From: Chitinophaga oryzae
GTDB lineage: Bacteria > Bacteroidota > Bacteroidia > Chitinophagales > Chitinophagaceae
Length of the DNA stretch: 64,000 bases
Reading direction: 5' to 3'
Assembly: GCF_012516375.2 (NCBI RefSeq)
Contig: NZ_CP051204.2
Span: forward strand, 1,426,001-1,490,000
Positions 44,701-53,251 of the stretch are shown here, one piece after another. The notes under the pieces were generated by a model that searched no databases, was not told the DNA's origin, and was given only the letters and a program-made list of their open reading frames with translations. How positions within the stretch are numbered: position 1 is the stretch's first letter; every line of letters starts with the position of its first letter. The translations under genes and the position numbers were made by a program.

Positions 44701-44855
44701 ATGTAAGAGGCCAGAACCTGGCTATCCTGACGAAGTATCCTGGTCCTGACCCTGAAGTATCCTCCAATGGTAACAACGCTTCCGGCCAGGGTATTGACCG
44801 TAACACCCTGGGTAATGGCCGTACTGTGACAGTGGGTTTAAATGTTAATTTCTAA
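41727..44855 (+). CDS. SusC/RagA-family TonB-dependent transporter
   Basis: A 1042-residue outer-membrane transporter. After the signal peptide (ending near LLAQS) there is a carboxypeptidase-like regulatory domain (VTGKVTDEQGSALPGVSVSL), then the TonB box region EVVVVGYGTQRKKEVTGNIASVKG, the plug domain (FRIRGVNSLS, PLIVIDGVP, SIDIAKDAAATAIYGSRAANGVVLVTTKKG) and a long beta-barrel. The C-terminus ends in NVNF, as expected for barrels. It pairs with the SusD-like gene 11 bases downstream to import a glycan or other nutrient. No degrading enzyme or regulator is linked, so the substrate is unknown. Confidence 0.95.
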   Translation: MRKFLLVVASMLFIASTLLAQSHRTVTGKVTDEQGSALPGVSVSLPGGKTGTVTDAKGAFSLSVPSDAKSLRISFVGYEPKSLPITGENMGTIKLTSDTKAISEVVVVGYGTQRKKEVTGNIASVKGTALANLPVQSFESGLGGRAAGVQITVPNGVVNNPPVFRIRGVNSLSMSAYPLIVIDGVPTFSGDVGSTNAPLNPLSSINPADIESIDIAKDAAATAIYGSRAANGVVLVTTKKGKAGRPRVMYDGWVGMTTPNRLPKLLNAQEYIDTKNEALANAGDSRRYEFNKDANGNNIDTKWLDVVYRDKAISHSHSLSVGGGTENTSYYFSAGYTKQEGILKRNDFIRKNLMLNVDQKVGRIFSVGTKMSFSNENSLISGSSGSLEGEAFSSGGLARLAFLTSPIVAPHNNDGSYNTNGGSGIGGAKGGLNVGIYNPKILLDLDHSNTEANHVQGSVYGQLKPWEWLTLRTQYGIDYILMNNDIYANNKNGDGYSSNGDATSTYTQYKRWMWTNTAQFDKTFNQHSLSVLLGSEQQRDQRERYGIGRQNQMDPYFNNSEGGWLTDLSRNMLRRENYLLSWFSRLNYNYKEKYFVSGSVRQDQYSAFGEDKKKGTFFSVSAGWEITKEDFWADSKLANVFSTLKLRGSYGKVGNYAGLGDYDALSLYRPVPYGERPSLYFSQAGNPNLGWEVSKKTDIGISYGFLNNRITGELSYYYNNIDGLILFVPQIPSAGIPSTSAIATIPANVGKMYNKGVEFSISAAAVTKKDFTWNTSFNIAYNKNEITELAGALDKIPFVTSSLEQTSVNQVGHPASMIYVVRSHGVDPQTGRRIFVNKAGEEVFYNPVGAVFSYADGKPAPAVGAKDAVAYKNTNPKLIGGFENTFRYKNFELNVLLTYQTGFYVYYGSLAGMKDQRYWNNSVEVLDRWKNPGDVSETPKVVYGDNISNGSSFAISANAFKGDFLKLRTVGLTYILPETALKSIHLSGAKVYVRGQNLAILTKYPGPDPEVSSNGNNASGQGIDRNTLGNGRTVTVGLNVNF

Positions 44856-44866
44856 AATGATCGACG

Positions 44867-46324
44867 ATGAATAAAATTAGTGCATATATACTGGCGTTAG
44901 GTCTTACTGCTTTTGGCACCGCCTGTCAGAAAGATTTGCTGACACCAAAGCCGACAACCGATATTCCGGACTGGGAGGCATTTACGCTGAAAGAGAGGAT
45001 TGCCAACGAAGCTACCGGTTTGTACACCGTGATGAAAAACGGTAAGTTCCTGGGAGGCAAGGTCCTGATCGCAAACGATGTAAGAGGAGAGGATTTTGTG
45101 AACCTGACGACCAACAACGTAACCCTGAATGCTTCCTGGAAGATGACCGCCGTAGGGGAGTCGCAGGAGATCAAGGAGATCTGGTCACAGGGATATATGG
45201 CCATTAACAATGTCAATGTATTCCTGGCCGGTATGGCCGCCAAGGGCAACGCCGTGGTGGGCGACTCACTGGCAAAGATATACGCCGGCGACGCCAAGTT
45301 CGTAAGAGGGCTGTCTTATTTCTCCCTGCTGCAGTTGTTTGCCCGCCCTTACTGGGATGGCGCCGGCAGCAAACTGGGGCTGGTACTTTTCTGGGAACCG
45401 CATACCAGGCTGGGTGACTACTCCCGTGCGCGCAGCACTGTGAAAGAGACCTATGCGCAGATCATCCGTGACCTGGACTCAGCAGAAACACTGCTGCCCA
45501 AGCTGACGGCATCTACACGATTTGCTGCCAACAAGGGCAATGCTTACAGCGCCATCGCCCTGAAGATGAAAGTGTACCTGCAAATGGGGCAGTACGATAA
45601 GGTACTGAGCGAAGGCGCCAAGCTGATTGCCGGTTCCGGCCCGTTCACTTCTCCCGCCGGTTACACGCTGGAAGCAGACCTGAAGAACCTGTACATTCCC
45701 AAATACGCTGGTAAAGAAGCGGTGATATATATGCCGTTCGGTGCTTCTCCCGGCGATTTCCCGGGTACGCAGACGCAGCTGGGCTACTATTACAGCCCTG
45801 CATCCGTAGGCGGTAATGCTGAATATGCCCTGAGCCCTAAAGGCATTATGGGAGATCCCGCATGGAAAGAGACCGATGCCAGAAGGCAGTTTATCCTGCC
45901 GGTAGGCACGCGTTCTTTCCTGGTAAAGTATTCCGGTCCGAGCCCTTACCTGGACTTTTCCCCGGTGCTGCGTTGGGCAGAAGTGCTGCTGATCCAGGCG
46001 GAAGCGATCGTGCGCCAGTCCAATACCATAGATCCTACTGCCATCGCTTTGCTGAACGCCGTACATGGACGTTCAGACCCGGGCACTGTATTTACCCCAG
46101 CCAATTTCACCAGTGCGGCTGACCTGATTGATACTATTCTGAAAGAAAAACATATTGAATTACTGGGAGAAGGCAACAGGGCGATGGAGATTATCCGGCT
46201 GGGTATTCCGTTTCCCGGTAAGAGCGCAACCGTGCTGGAAGTGAAGCCTACCGCGCCTAACTACATCTGGCCTATCTCTTCCGATGAGCTGGTGTATAAC
46301 AGGCTGGCGGTGGACAACCAGTAA
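44867..46324 (+). CDS. SusD/RagB-family surface lipoprotein
   Basis: A 485-residue lipoprotein. The lipobox is FGTAC with the lipidated cysteine near residue 20. The rest has the SusD tetratricopeptide-like layout (AKIYAGDAKFVRGLSYFSLLQLFARPYWDGAG) and the usual ending with LGEGNRAMEIIRLGIPFPG and YIWPISSDE. It caps the SusC barrel and binds substrate at the cell surface. Confidence 0.93.
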   Translation: MNKISAYILALGLTAFGTACQKDLLTPKPTTDIPDWEAFTLKERIANEATGLYTVMKNGKFLGGKVLIANDVRGEDFVNLTTNNVTLNASWKMTAVGESQEIKEIWSQGYMAINNVNVFLAGMAAKGNAVVGDSLAKIYAGDAKFVRGLSYFSLLQLFARPYWDGAGSKLGLVLFWEPHTRLGDYSRARSTVKETYAQIIRDLDSAETLLPKLTASTRFAANKGNAYSAIALKMKVYLQMGQYDKVLSEGAKLIAGSGPFTSPAGYTLEADLKNLYIPKYAGKEAVIYMPFGASPGDFPGTQTQLGYYYSPASVGGNAEYALSPKGIMGDPAWKETDARRQFILPVGTRSFLVKYSGPSPYLDFSPVLRWAEVLLIQAEAIVRQSNTIDPTAIALLNAVHGRSDPGTVFTPANFTSAADLIDTILKEKHIELLGEGNRAMEIIRLGIPFPGKSATVLEVKPTAPNYIWPISSDELVYNRLAVDNQ

Positions 46325-46390
46325 TATCTTATTATCCTCTAATAAACAGACAGGCACTCTCTAGTGCTGGTCCTCTTTCATAAGCAAATA

Positions 46391-46422
46391 AGGGCTGCCC
46401 TTCACGAGTGGGCGGCCCTTTT
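46391..46422 (+). terminator. Terminator of the susC-susD unit
   Basis: AGGGCTGCCC (46391-46400) pairs with GGGCGGCCCT (46410-46419) over 10 bp with one G-U, followed by TTT. Confidence 0.75.
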
Positions 46423-46423
46423 C

Positions 46424-46554
46424 ATTTGGGGATTTTTTGATTTTGAGATTTTTTGATTTTGGGGATGATGATATTTTAATATTTTGATATTGGGTCATTT
46501 AAAGTTCCAAAATACCAGCATCCCCAAAATCCCCAAATCAAAAAATCCCCAAAT
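46424..46554. repeat. Nested inverted repeat with GATTTTTTGATTT motifs
   Basis: ATTTGGGGATTTTTTGATTT (46424-46443) and its exact reverse complement at 46535-46554 enclose a second pair, ATTTTGGGGATG (46456-46467) and CATCCCCAAAAT (46519-46530). The whole 131-bp stretch folds back on itself between convergent genes. It may end transcription from both sides, or be a small mobile or REP-like repeat. Confidence 0.7.
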
Positions 46555-46564
46555 CTCTAAATGA

Positions 46565-47389
46565 CTATCTGCTCCGTGCGGATTCCCAGCCGATCATTGC
46601 CTGTTTGCGGATGTCTCCCCAATGGTAGTGGCCAAATTCGCCGGTCGCTTTAATCACGCGATGACAGGGGATGAGGAAGGCTACGGGGTTCTGGCCTACA
46701 GCGGTGCCTACCGCCCTGGATGCTTTAGGATTATCTACGGTGGTTGCCAGTTGCTGATAGGTGGTGAGATTGCCCATGGGAATTTTCAGCAGGGCTTCCC
46801 ACACTTTCAGCTGGAAGGCGGTGCCTTTCAGATGGAGTTTGATCTCCGAAAGGCGGTGTTGCTCCTGGGTGAAGACATAGAGGGCATTTTGCTGGATGAG
46901 GTCTGTCATCTGCGTAAACTGTGCATTGGGGAAGTTGGTGATCAGCTCCTGCAGGGCTTCTTCGCGGTTGTCCGCAAAAGCCATATGACAGATGCCTTTG
47001 CTGGTAGAGGCGACGAGGATATTGCCAAACGGGCTTTCCGCAAAGCTGTAATTGATGTGCAGCAATTTTCCGCCGTTTTTATACTCGCCCGGCGTCATGC
47101 TTTCTATGTTGATGAACAGGTCGTGCAGCCTGCCGGTGCCGGATAGCCCTGTTTCAAAGGCAGCGTCAAACAGTGTTGTTTTCTCTTGTTTCAGCAGTTG
47201 CTTGGCGTGATGCAATGTAAGATATTGCAGAAATTTTTTAGGTGTAACGCCCGCCCATTCACTGAACACCCGTTGAAAATGGAACGGGCTCATGTGTACG
47301 GCAGCCGCCATGTCTTTCAATTCGGGTTGTTCCCTGTAGTTGTCGTTGATATATGCAATTGCCGTGGCAATTTTATCGTAATTGTTCAT
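46565..47389 (-). CDS. AraC HTH - methylated-DNA--cysteine methyltransferase fusion (Ada-like)
   Basis: A 274-residue protein. Residues about 1-105 are an AraC-type helix-turn-helix (LKDMAAAVHMSPFHFQRVFSEWAGVTPKKFLQ). The rest is an O6-methylguanine-DNA methyltransferase with the acceptor motif IPCHRVI (Cys242) and the DNA-binding segment YQQLATTVDNPKASRAVGTAVGQNP. The N-terminal zinc/phosphotriester domain of classical Ada is missing. It repairs O6-alkylguanine and may also act as a regulator. It is convergent with the susCD unit and separated from it by the nested repeat. Confidence 0.9.
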   Translation of the reverse strand: MNNYDKIATAIAYINDNYREQPELKDMAAAVHMSPFHFQRVFSEWAGVTPKKFLQYLTLHHAKQLLKQEKTTLFDAAFETGLSGTGRLHDLFINIESMTPGEYKNGGKLLHINYSFAESPFGNILVASTSKGICHMAFADNREEALQELITNFPNAQFTQMTDLIQQNALYVFTQEQHRLSEIKLHLKGTAFQLKVWEALLKIPMGNLTTYQQLATTVDNPKASRAVGTAVGQNPVAFLIPCHRVIKATGEFGHYHWGDIRKQAMIGWESARSR

Positions 47390-47615
47390 GGCTTTATCAT
47401 TTTAAGACAAAGTTACCCCGGCGAAAATCGGTAAAAAACCCGGAACTTGCGGATATGGCCTTCGCCGGTCCGTGTTTTACGGCGGGTAGTGCCGACTAAC
47501 GCGTTTGCCCGTACGAAGATGACGGAAGCTATTTCCGTCTGTCAAAAAAAATCCCGTTACATATATAATTTTTTGTAGATTCCGTATCAGGAAGCTTTAC
47601 ATACTATTTAAATCC

Positions 47616-48020
47616 ATGGTCATGAAAATGAAAAAGACATTCATGGTGGCGGCAGCTTTAACGGCGGCGGTTACCCTATGTTCACTGGCGTTGCCGCAGG
47701 AGCCGGAGAAGCCTAAAAACCTCAAAGTCTTACCCAAAAACATCAGTCACGATGAGTTGATTGCCACTATGCGCGGGTTTAACGCGGCGCTGGGCGTAAA
47801 GTGCGGCTACTGTCACGTTGCACAAAAAGATGATCCCAAGAAACTGGATTTCGCCAGCGATGATAATCAACACAAAGGCATCGCACGGGATATGATGAAG
47901 ATGACCCGTCGCATCAACAAAAAGTACTTTGGAAAAGATGTGATGGCTGTGTCCTGTTACACCTGTCACCATGGTAACGAAGAGCCAAAAACCAAACCTG
48001 ATGAAGCTGCGGCTAAGTAA
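47616..48020 (+). CDS. Small diheme c-type cytochrome
   Basis: A 134-residue exported protein. The signal peptide spans about residues 1-28. Two heme-binding motifs are seen, CGYCH (about residues 66-70) and CYTCH (about 111-115), in a context (LGVKCGYCHV ... DDNQHKGIARDMMKMTRRINKKYF ... VSCYTCHHGNEEP) that resembles the repeat of the photosynthetic-reaction-centre cytochrome c subunit family (CytC_RC). In non-phototrophic Bacteroidota such small proteins are common and probably carry electrons in the periplasm. It stands alone with its own terminator. Confidence 0.85.
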   Translation: MVMKMKKTFMVAAALTAAVTLCSLALPQEPEKPKNLKVLPKNISHDELIATMRGFNAALGVKCGYCHVAQKDDPKKLDFASDDNQHKGIARDMMKMTRRINKKYFGKDVMAVSCYTCHHGNEEPKTKPDEAAAK

Positions 48021-48041
48021 GTCCGGCCAATGACATTGCGG

Positions 48042-48076
48042 AAAGGGGCCTTTTCCCCGTGGAGTTGGCCCTTTTC
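48042..48076 (+). terminator. Terminator of the cytochrome gene
   Basis: AAAGGGGCC (48042-48050) pairs with GGCCCTTTT (48067-48075) over 9 bp with one G-U, ending in T. Confidence 0.7.
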
Positions 48077-48305
48077 TATGTATAAGTCATTGAATAATAG
48101 TGTTTTTTACCCGCTTGATTTCCACATATATCCATTATCCGTGCCCTGAGGGTTTTGCTGACGGGAAAATCCGTATCTTTACGTCTGTTATGTTGAGTTC
48201 AAAGCATAAAGCACTCTCCCGAATCTTTCTTTACTGCTCTCCTCAATGCTGAACGCCGGCCATAAAGAGGCGTTTAATTTTATTACTGAAGATTATAAAC
48301 ACAAT

Positions 48306-49574
48306 ATGCTATTTGAGCAATTAGGGTTGATTGAGCCCATTTTAAAAGCAATTAAAAAAGAAGGTTATACCCAACCTACCCCCATACAATTACAATCCAT
48401 TCCGATCGTTTTAGCAGGAAAAGACCTGTTGGGATGTGCGCAGACAGGCACCGGCAAGACCGCCGCTTTCGCCATTCCCATCCTGCAGCAGTTGTACAAC
48501 ACCCGCTCCGGCGTGCAAGGCGGCTATAAGCATATCCGCGCACTGGTACTGACACCTACCCGGGAACTGGCGACACAGATCGACGAAAGTTTTGAAGCGT
48601 ATGGCCGGTTTACCGGATTAAAACACGACGTGATATTCGGTGGCGTGCCGCAACACCGGCAGACCATCGCGCTGCGCAACGGCACAGACGTGCTGATTGC
48701 CACGCCGGGCCGCCTGCTGGACCTGATGAACCAGGGGTATATTTACCTGGACCACCTCGAGATATTTGTACTGGACGAAGCCGACCGCATGCTGGACATG
48801 GGCTTCATCAACGATATCAAGAAGGTAGTACGTGAGCTGCCAGAACAGCGCCAGACACTGTTCTTCTCCGCTACCATGCCCCCCAATATCGCCAAGCTGG
48901 CCAACTCACTGCTGTACCACCCGGAGAAAGTAGAGATCACACCGGTGTCCACTACCGCTGAAAGAGTGGAACAGTGCGTGTTCTTCGTGAAGAAAAAAGA
49001 CAAACAACAACTGCTGGACCATATCCTGCAGGACAAAAATATCAAACGCACGATCGTATTCACACAAACCAAACACGGCGCCGACCGTATCGCCAAAAAC
49101 CTGCGTAAGCGTAATATCAACGCAGACGCCCTGCATGGCGACAAGTCACAGGCGTCCCGGCAGAATACGCTGGCCAATTTCAAAAATGGCCGTTTACGCG
49201 TGCTCGTTGCCACTGACATCGCTGCCAGAGGTATCGACGTGGAAGCACTGGAACATGTGATCAACTACGACCTGCCCAACGTATCAGAAACGTACGTACA
49301 CCGCATAGGCCGTACCGGCCGCGCAGGAGCCACCGGCTACGCCCTCTCTTTCTGCGCCACTGAAGAGCGTCCTTTCCTCAACAGCATCAACAAACTGACC
49401 AAACAGAAGATCCCTTCCGTGCGTCATCCGTTTGAAGAATCTGCGCTGATCGAGGCTAATAACGCCGATCCGGATGCTCCGAAAGCAGAACCCAGAAGGC
49501 CAAAACCACGTAACCGTAACCGTTATGGCCGTAAAGACAAGGTGGATAAACGTGATCAGAGAATAGATTTTTAA
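48306..49574 (+). CDS. DEAD-box RNA helicase (RhlE-like)
   Basis: A 423-residue ATP-dependent RNA helicase. Motifs in order: Q motif [12 protein letters not shown], Walker [22 protein letters not shown] in [16 protein letters not shown] in FFSATMPP, and [10 protein letters not shown]. The C-terminal tail is basic and rich in Arg/Asn/Lys ([16 protein letters not shown]). The frame is open 20 codons further upstream, but ATG 48306 ([16 protein letters not shown]) starts the conserved domain and is preferred. Likely role: RNA unwinding in ribosome assembly or mRNA turnover. It is followed by a GC-rich hairpin and tandem terminator-like repeats. Confidence 0.93.
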   Translation: MLFEQLGLIEPILKAIKKEGYTQPTPIQLQSIPIVLAGKDLLGCAQTGTGKTAAFAIPILQQLYNTRSGVQGGYKHIRALVLTPTRELATQIDESFEAYGRFTGLKHDVIFGGVPQHRQTIALRNGTDVLIATPGRLLDLMNQGYIYLDHLEIFVLDEADRMLDMGFINDIKKVVRELPEQRQTLFFSATMPPNIAKLANSLLYHPEKVEITPVSTTAERVEQCVFFVKKKDKQQLLDHILQDKNIKRTIVFTQTKHGADRIAKNLRKRNINADALHGDKSQASRQNTLANFKNGRLRVLVATDIAARGIDVEALEHVINYDLPNVSETYVHRIGRTGRAGATGYALSFCATEERPFLNSINKLTKQKIPSVRHPFEESALIEANNADPDAPKAEPRRPKPRNRNRYGRKDKVDKRDQRIDF

Positions 49575-49584
49575 TATCCGGTTT

Positions 49585-49604
49585 CCCCGGGCTCACGCCC
49601 GGGG
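49585..49604. repeat. REP-like GC hairpin
   Basis: CCCCGGGC-TCAC-GCCCGGGG is a perfect 8-bp stem with a 4-base loop, followed by CTACGATG. It has no T tract and looks like an interspersed REP-type element rather than a terminator. Confidence 0.6.
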
Positions 49605-49641
49605 CTACGATGTTGTTCAGGCTTCTTTGATGAAGCGCTGA

Positions 49642-49750
49642 AAAAGGGGCTTCTAAAGCCCTTTTGTTTTTTTAGGATAGTTGAGGGGCTTTAGAAGCTC
49701 TTTTGTTTTTTTGGATAGTTGAGGGGCTTTAGAAGCCCTTTTTTTGTGTC
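49642..49750. terminator. Tandem terminator-like repeats (38-bp unit)
   Basis: Three hairpins of the GGGCTT-nnn-AAGCCC type (about 49647-49661, 49686-49700 and 49724-49738), each followed by a T tract, lie in a row. The last two belong to a 38-bp unit starting GGATAGTTGAGGGGCTTTAG, at 49675 and 49713. They are placed between the helicase gene and the convergent KTSC gene. Confidence 0.75.
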
Positions 49751-49816
49751 TTTTTGGTAGTTTTTTAAGCCCCTTTTGCCGGATTTTGCCGGTGTGTAAA
49801 TTAGCCTAGATGAGGC

Positions 49817-50032
49817 TCAGGCGTGGTCGTGCGGATCGCGGTGGCGGGAGAATTTAAATTTGTCTTTGATGTATCGGTTGAAAAAGGTGCCTTTGGACTT
49901 TGTTTTTTTCATTTCCTCATACAGGGATTCCGGTACGGCTTCATAGTCGTATACCGCCCCTGAAACAAACACAATCCGCAGTACAGCATGCAGGGCGTCG
50001 TAATGGTATGTACGGATGACAGACGACGGCAT
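49817..50032 (-). CDS. KTSC-domain small protein
   Basis: A 71-residue protein with the layout of the KTSC domain: SSVIRTYHYDALHAVLRIVFVSGAVYDYEAVPESLYEEMKKTKSKGTFFNRYIKDKF. The KSKGTFFN segment is the diagnostic part. KTSC occurs alone or at the C-terminus of lysyl-tRNA synthetase-like proteins and is thought to bind nucleic acid, without proven function. It converges on the helicase gene. Confidence 0.85.
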   Translation of the reverse strand: MPSSVIRTYHYDALHAVLRIVFVSGAVYDYEAVPESLYEEMKKTKSKGTFFNRYIKDKFKFSRHRDPHDHA

Positions 50033-50185
50033 GGCTTTTCCCGGTTTTTCCGTTTTTCAGGTCTCAATTATCATACCCACAGAAATTAATTTACCGGGAA
50101 CGACAGGAAAGGTTAACTTTAGGTAGTGGCAAAAGTGCCTTGCTGAAAGTTATTATTGCCATAATCATATAATTCCGGAAATCAT

Positions 50186-51193
50186 ATGCGTATTGCTATT
50201 CTCGATTATGAAAATGCCGTACCCTCCAGTGTGGCGGGCCCGGCAGACATCCTGGCCGCTATGGCGCGGACGGCGCCGTTGCTTACAGGCAGCCCTGTCA
50301 GCGTGAGGTTTGAGATAGATTTTGTGAGAGAGAAGGATGGCCAGCTCTGGCGAAGAGCCATGGGAACGGCTGTGCCGGTCAAATTGCCCAAACAGGAAGT
50401 CTATGACCTGGTGATCGTACCAGCCATGGAGTCGGACAAGATAATGCCGGTGGTGCAGCAGGAGCGGCGGCTGATCGACTGGCTGCGGCAGCAGCACCTG
50501 CAGCAGGCTGAACTGGCCAGCATCTGCGTAGGCGCATTTTTGCTGGGGGCCACCGGTCTGCTCAACGGGAAAGTGGCCACCACGCACTGGCTCTTTGCCG
50601 ACCGTTTCCGGGCGTTGTACCCGGAAGTGGAAGTGCAGGATGATAAGATTATCGTTGACCAGGGCAGTATTTACACCTGTGGCGGCGCTTTCAGCTTCAC
50701 TACTTTTATGATGTACCTCGTGGAGAAATTTTGCGGGCATGAAGCAGCCATCATTGCTTCCAAGATATTGATGATCAACATGCATCAACAGCCACAGGAC
50801 GCTTTTTCCATTTTCCGGCTACAGCATGACCACACCGATGACCTGATCGGTAAAGCCCAGCACTTCATCGAAAAAAACTATGCAGAGGCCATCAGTATCG
50901 AGGCGCTGGCAGCCCGGCATAATATGAGCATCCGGCATTTCATCCGCCGGTTTGAGCAGGCCACAGGCAATACGCCGCTGGCCTACCTGCAACGGGTGCG
51001 TATCGAAGCTGCCAAAAAAATGCTGGAAAGCAGCCAGGAGGGCGTAGAACAGATCGCTTTCCGCTGTGGTTATGAAGATATGAGCTTCTTTCGCAAAATA
51101 TTCAAGCGGTATGTGGCGATGACGCCCAAAGCCTACAAGGAAAAATACGGCCGGAACGGCCTGCGGCTGGTCACAGCCGGCATGGCCTCCTGA
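50186..51193 (+). CDS. GlxA-family AraC transcriptional regulator
   Basis: A 335-residue regulator. Residues about 1-190 form a DJ-1/PfpI-like domain (LASICVGAFLLGATGLLNGKVATTHW with the conserved nucleophile-elbow cysteine). Residues about 225-320 are the double AraC helix-turn-helix (SIEALAARHNMSIRHFIRRFEQATGNTPLAYLQRVRIEAAKKML, then IAFRCGYEDMSFFRKIFKRYVAMTPKAYK). The PfpI part is a ligand-sensing domain in this family. It stands alone, 139 bases before the two-component operon. Its target is unknown. Confidence 0.92.
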   Translation: MRIAILDYENAVPSSVAGPADILAAMARTAPLLTGSPVSVRFEIDFVREKDGQLWRRAMGTAVPVKLPKQEVYDLVIVPAMESDKIMPVVQQERRLIDWLRQQHLQQAELASICVGAFLLGATGLLNGKVATTHWLFADRFRALYPEVEVQDDKIIVDQGSIYTCGGAFSFTTFMMYLVEKFCGHEAAIIASKILMINMHQQPQDAFSIFRLQHDHTDDLIGKAQHFIEKNYAEAISIEALAARHNMSIRHFIRRFEQATGNTPLAYLQRVRIEAAKKMLESSQEGVEQIAFRCGYEDMSFFRKIFKRYVAMTPKAYKEKYGRNGLRLVTAGMAS

Positions 51194-51256
51194 GCGGATA
51201 TTTTACCTCCCGCCGCGAATATTTACCGGCCGTCCGCGAATATTACCCTGGCCGAA
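51194..51256 (+). promoter_or_regulatory. Three 21-bp phased repeats before the LytS/LytTR operon
   Basis: GCGGATATTTTACC (51194), GCGAATATTTACCGG (51215) and GCGAATATTACCC (51236) start at exact 21-bp steps. The last unit ends 19 bases before the box TAATTTTG. LytTR regulators bind direct repeats with about two helical turns spacing, so this is a likely binding array for the response regulator at 53252. Confidence 0.7.
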
Positions 51257-51275
51257 AACGAATCACATCACTCCT

Positions 51276-51283
51276 TAATTTTG
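51276..51283 (+). promoter_or_regulatory. -7 box of the two-component operon
   Basis: TAATTTTG fits TAnnTTTG, about 50 bases before the histidine kinase start. No -33 TTG-type box is present upstream; the phased repeats occupy that place, as expected for an activated promoter. Confidence 0.5.
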
Positions 51284-51332
51284 TTCCTGTTAGCAATCGT
51301 TATCGCTTACAAGGGGACACGGATAAACGAAT

Positions 51333-53237
51333 ATGATCAAACTGTTCAATACACATAAGTTATTACTTCCCTTGTTTGTTGCCCTTTATTGGTGCGCCGG
51401 TTGCAGGATGCCGGACCAAAAGAAGGCTCCTGACAATACCGGCGTATCCGATAAAAACTATATATCCTTCATCCTTTCCGGCGATACGGCTAAAACAAAG
51501 CCGTATATGGATGGCCTCCGCGCGCTGCTGGCGCAGCTGGACTCCACGCCCGACAAAGCTGTTAACCCCTGGTACCGCTATCTGCGCGGTAACCTGTATA
51601 CACTGGAAAAGAAATATGACAGCGCCTCACTCTCCTTCCGCCAGGTAGTGCCGGCCTCCAGGCAGACAGACCTGCAAACGTTAAAGGACTACGCCACGCT
51701 GAACCGAGCGTTGTCCAGCTCCGATATTGCCCAGGCTGATCTGGTAACCCGCATCCTGGAGGCCGTAAAAAGGGCGGAACAACATCAGAGTGTGTTCACC
51801 TACCGGCTGTACGACCTGCTGGCGAAATCCTACTACAACAATCAGAATGTGGCCAAGGCACTGGAGTACACGCAGCAGTACTACAATCACCATCCATTCC
51901 GCACCCATCCGAATATCCGTCAGCGTTATTTCGATATTGCCTTTCTGCTCGCCGCACGGCAACTCAATACTGCCGCTATGGAACGGTTCCTGGACAGCGC
52001 CCGACAGCTGGCGGTGCAGATAGACGACACGCTGGCGATCGCCCGCACCTACGACTATGAATCGCAGCTTTATTCCGCCCGAAAAGAGTTTGGCAAAGCC
52101 GTTGCGCCCGAGCGGCGCTATTTTAGCTACCTGCAATCGCAGCAGAAGCTGAACCTGCAGGCATTTAATAATATGGCAACCACGTTTGTACGCAATTACC
52201 AGACAGATTCGGCCATTTATTATTATAAAGCCGCTATCTTATGGGCAGGGCAGCAGCCTGAGAAAATGAACCTGCTGCTGGAATACCAGGGGTTGCATGA
52301 AGCCTACAAACAAAAAGGCGATTACAAAAATGCGCTGGAGGCTTTACATGCAGCTTTCAACATCTTTGGCCGTAACATGCAGGTCATTGAAGCTTCCAGG
52401 ATAGAAGAACTGCACACCCAGTACCAGACAGAGAAAAAAGACCAGGCGATTGCGGCGTTGCAGATGAACAACGAACTGAATAAAAAGGTCATCTCCCAGC
52501 AACGCTGGATTTTCGTAGGCGTCTGCACGTTATTGGCCATCGTTGCCTTTTATGTGTATAACATCTACCGCCAGAAGCTGCTCAAAGAGAAAAACGAAAG
52601 ACTGTCCATTGAAAACAAACGGCTGCTGCTGGAACAGAAGACCCGCCAGATGCAGCTGAACCCTCACTTTATCTACAACGCCATTGCCAATATGCAGGGC
52701 CTGATCAGCGCGGATAAAAAGCGGGAAGCCAACGCATACCTGGTATCTTTCTCCAAACTGATGCGCAATGTGCTGGAGCTGAACCGCCACGACCTGATAA
52801 CTTTGGAGGATGAAATCAGCTCACTGAAGAACTACATCGAACTGCAGCAGATGCGTTTTGAACACACATTTTCCTACAGTATTGATACTGACGATACCGA
52901 TGTGTCGTCTATCCTGATACCCCCCATGCTGGTGCAGCCATTCGTGGAAAACTCCATAGAACACGGCTTTAAGTCCATCGATTACCGCGGTATGCTGACC
53001 ATCACCTTCCGCCAGGAGCAACAGCAGCTGGTGATTTGTATCGACGATAACGGCGCGGGAGAACAGGAAAAGACGCATGGCCCGCGGGAGAAAAAGTCAT
53101 TGTCACGCATCATTACACAGGAACGGCTGGACCTCCTGTTCAACAAGACGACCCGCGAAGCGCACTTCGAAGCTCAGCCCAAAACAGAGGGGCAGGGCTT
53201 CCGGGCGACCATCTATCTACCTTTATTAACTGATTAA
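51333..53237 (+). CDS. LytS-like sensor histidine kinase with TPR sensor domain
   Basis: A 634-residue membrane sensor. The N-terminus is a lipoprotein-like signal (VALYWCAGC). Residues about 30-375 are tetratricopeptide-like helices (KPYMDGLRALLAQ, YTLEKKYDSASLSFRQVV, YKQKGDYKNALEALHAAF). One membrane helix (about 390-408, WIFVGVCTLLAIVAFYVY) is followed by a coiled coil. The His_kinase domain then has RQMQLNPHFIYNAIANMQGL with phospho-accepting His445 and an ATPase domain (PPMLVQPFVENSIEHGFK, IDDNGAG). Kinases of this type regulate LytTR partners. The regulator gene starts 14 bases later. Confidence 0.9.
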   Translation: MIKLFNTHKLLLPLFVALYWCAGCRMPDQKKAPDNTGVSDKNYISFILSGDTAKTKPYMDGLRALLAQLDSTPDKAVNPWYRYLRGNLYTLEKKYDSASLSFRQVVPASRQTDLQTLKDYATLNRALSSSDIAQADLVTRILEAVKRAEQHQSVFTYRLYDLLAKSYYNNQNVAKALEYTQQYYNHHPFRTHPNIRQRYFDIAFLLAARQLNTAAMERFLDSARQLAVQIDDTLAIARTYDYESQLYSARKEFGKAVAPERRYFSYLQSQQKLNLQAFNNMATTFVRNYQTDSAIYYYKAAILWAGQQPEKMNLLLEYQGLHEAYKQKGDYKNALEALHAAFNIFGRNMQVIEASRIEELHTQYQTEKKDQAIAALQMNNELNKKVISQQRWIFVGVCTLLAIVAFYVYNIYRQKLLKEKNERLSIENKRLLLEQKTRQMQLNPHFIYNAIANMQGLISADKKREANAYLVSFSKLMRNVLELNRHDLITLEDEISSLKNYIELQQMRFEHTFSYSIDTDDTDVSSILIPPMLVQPFVENSIEHGFKSIDYRGMLTITFRQEQQQLVICIDDNGAGEQEKTHGPREKKSLSRIITQERLDLLFNKTTREAHFEAQPKTEGQGFRATIYLPLLTD

Positions 53238-53251
53238 AAAAAAGATGTCCG

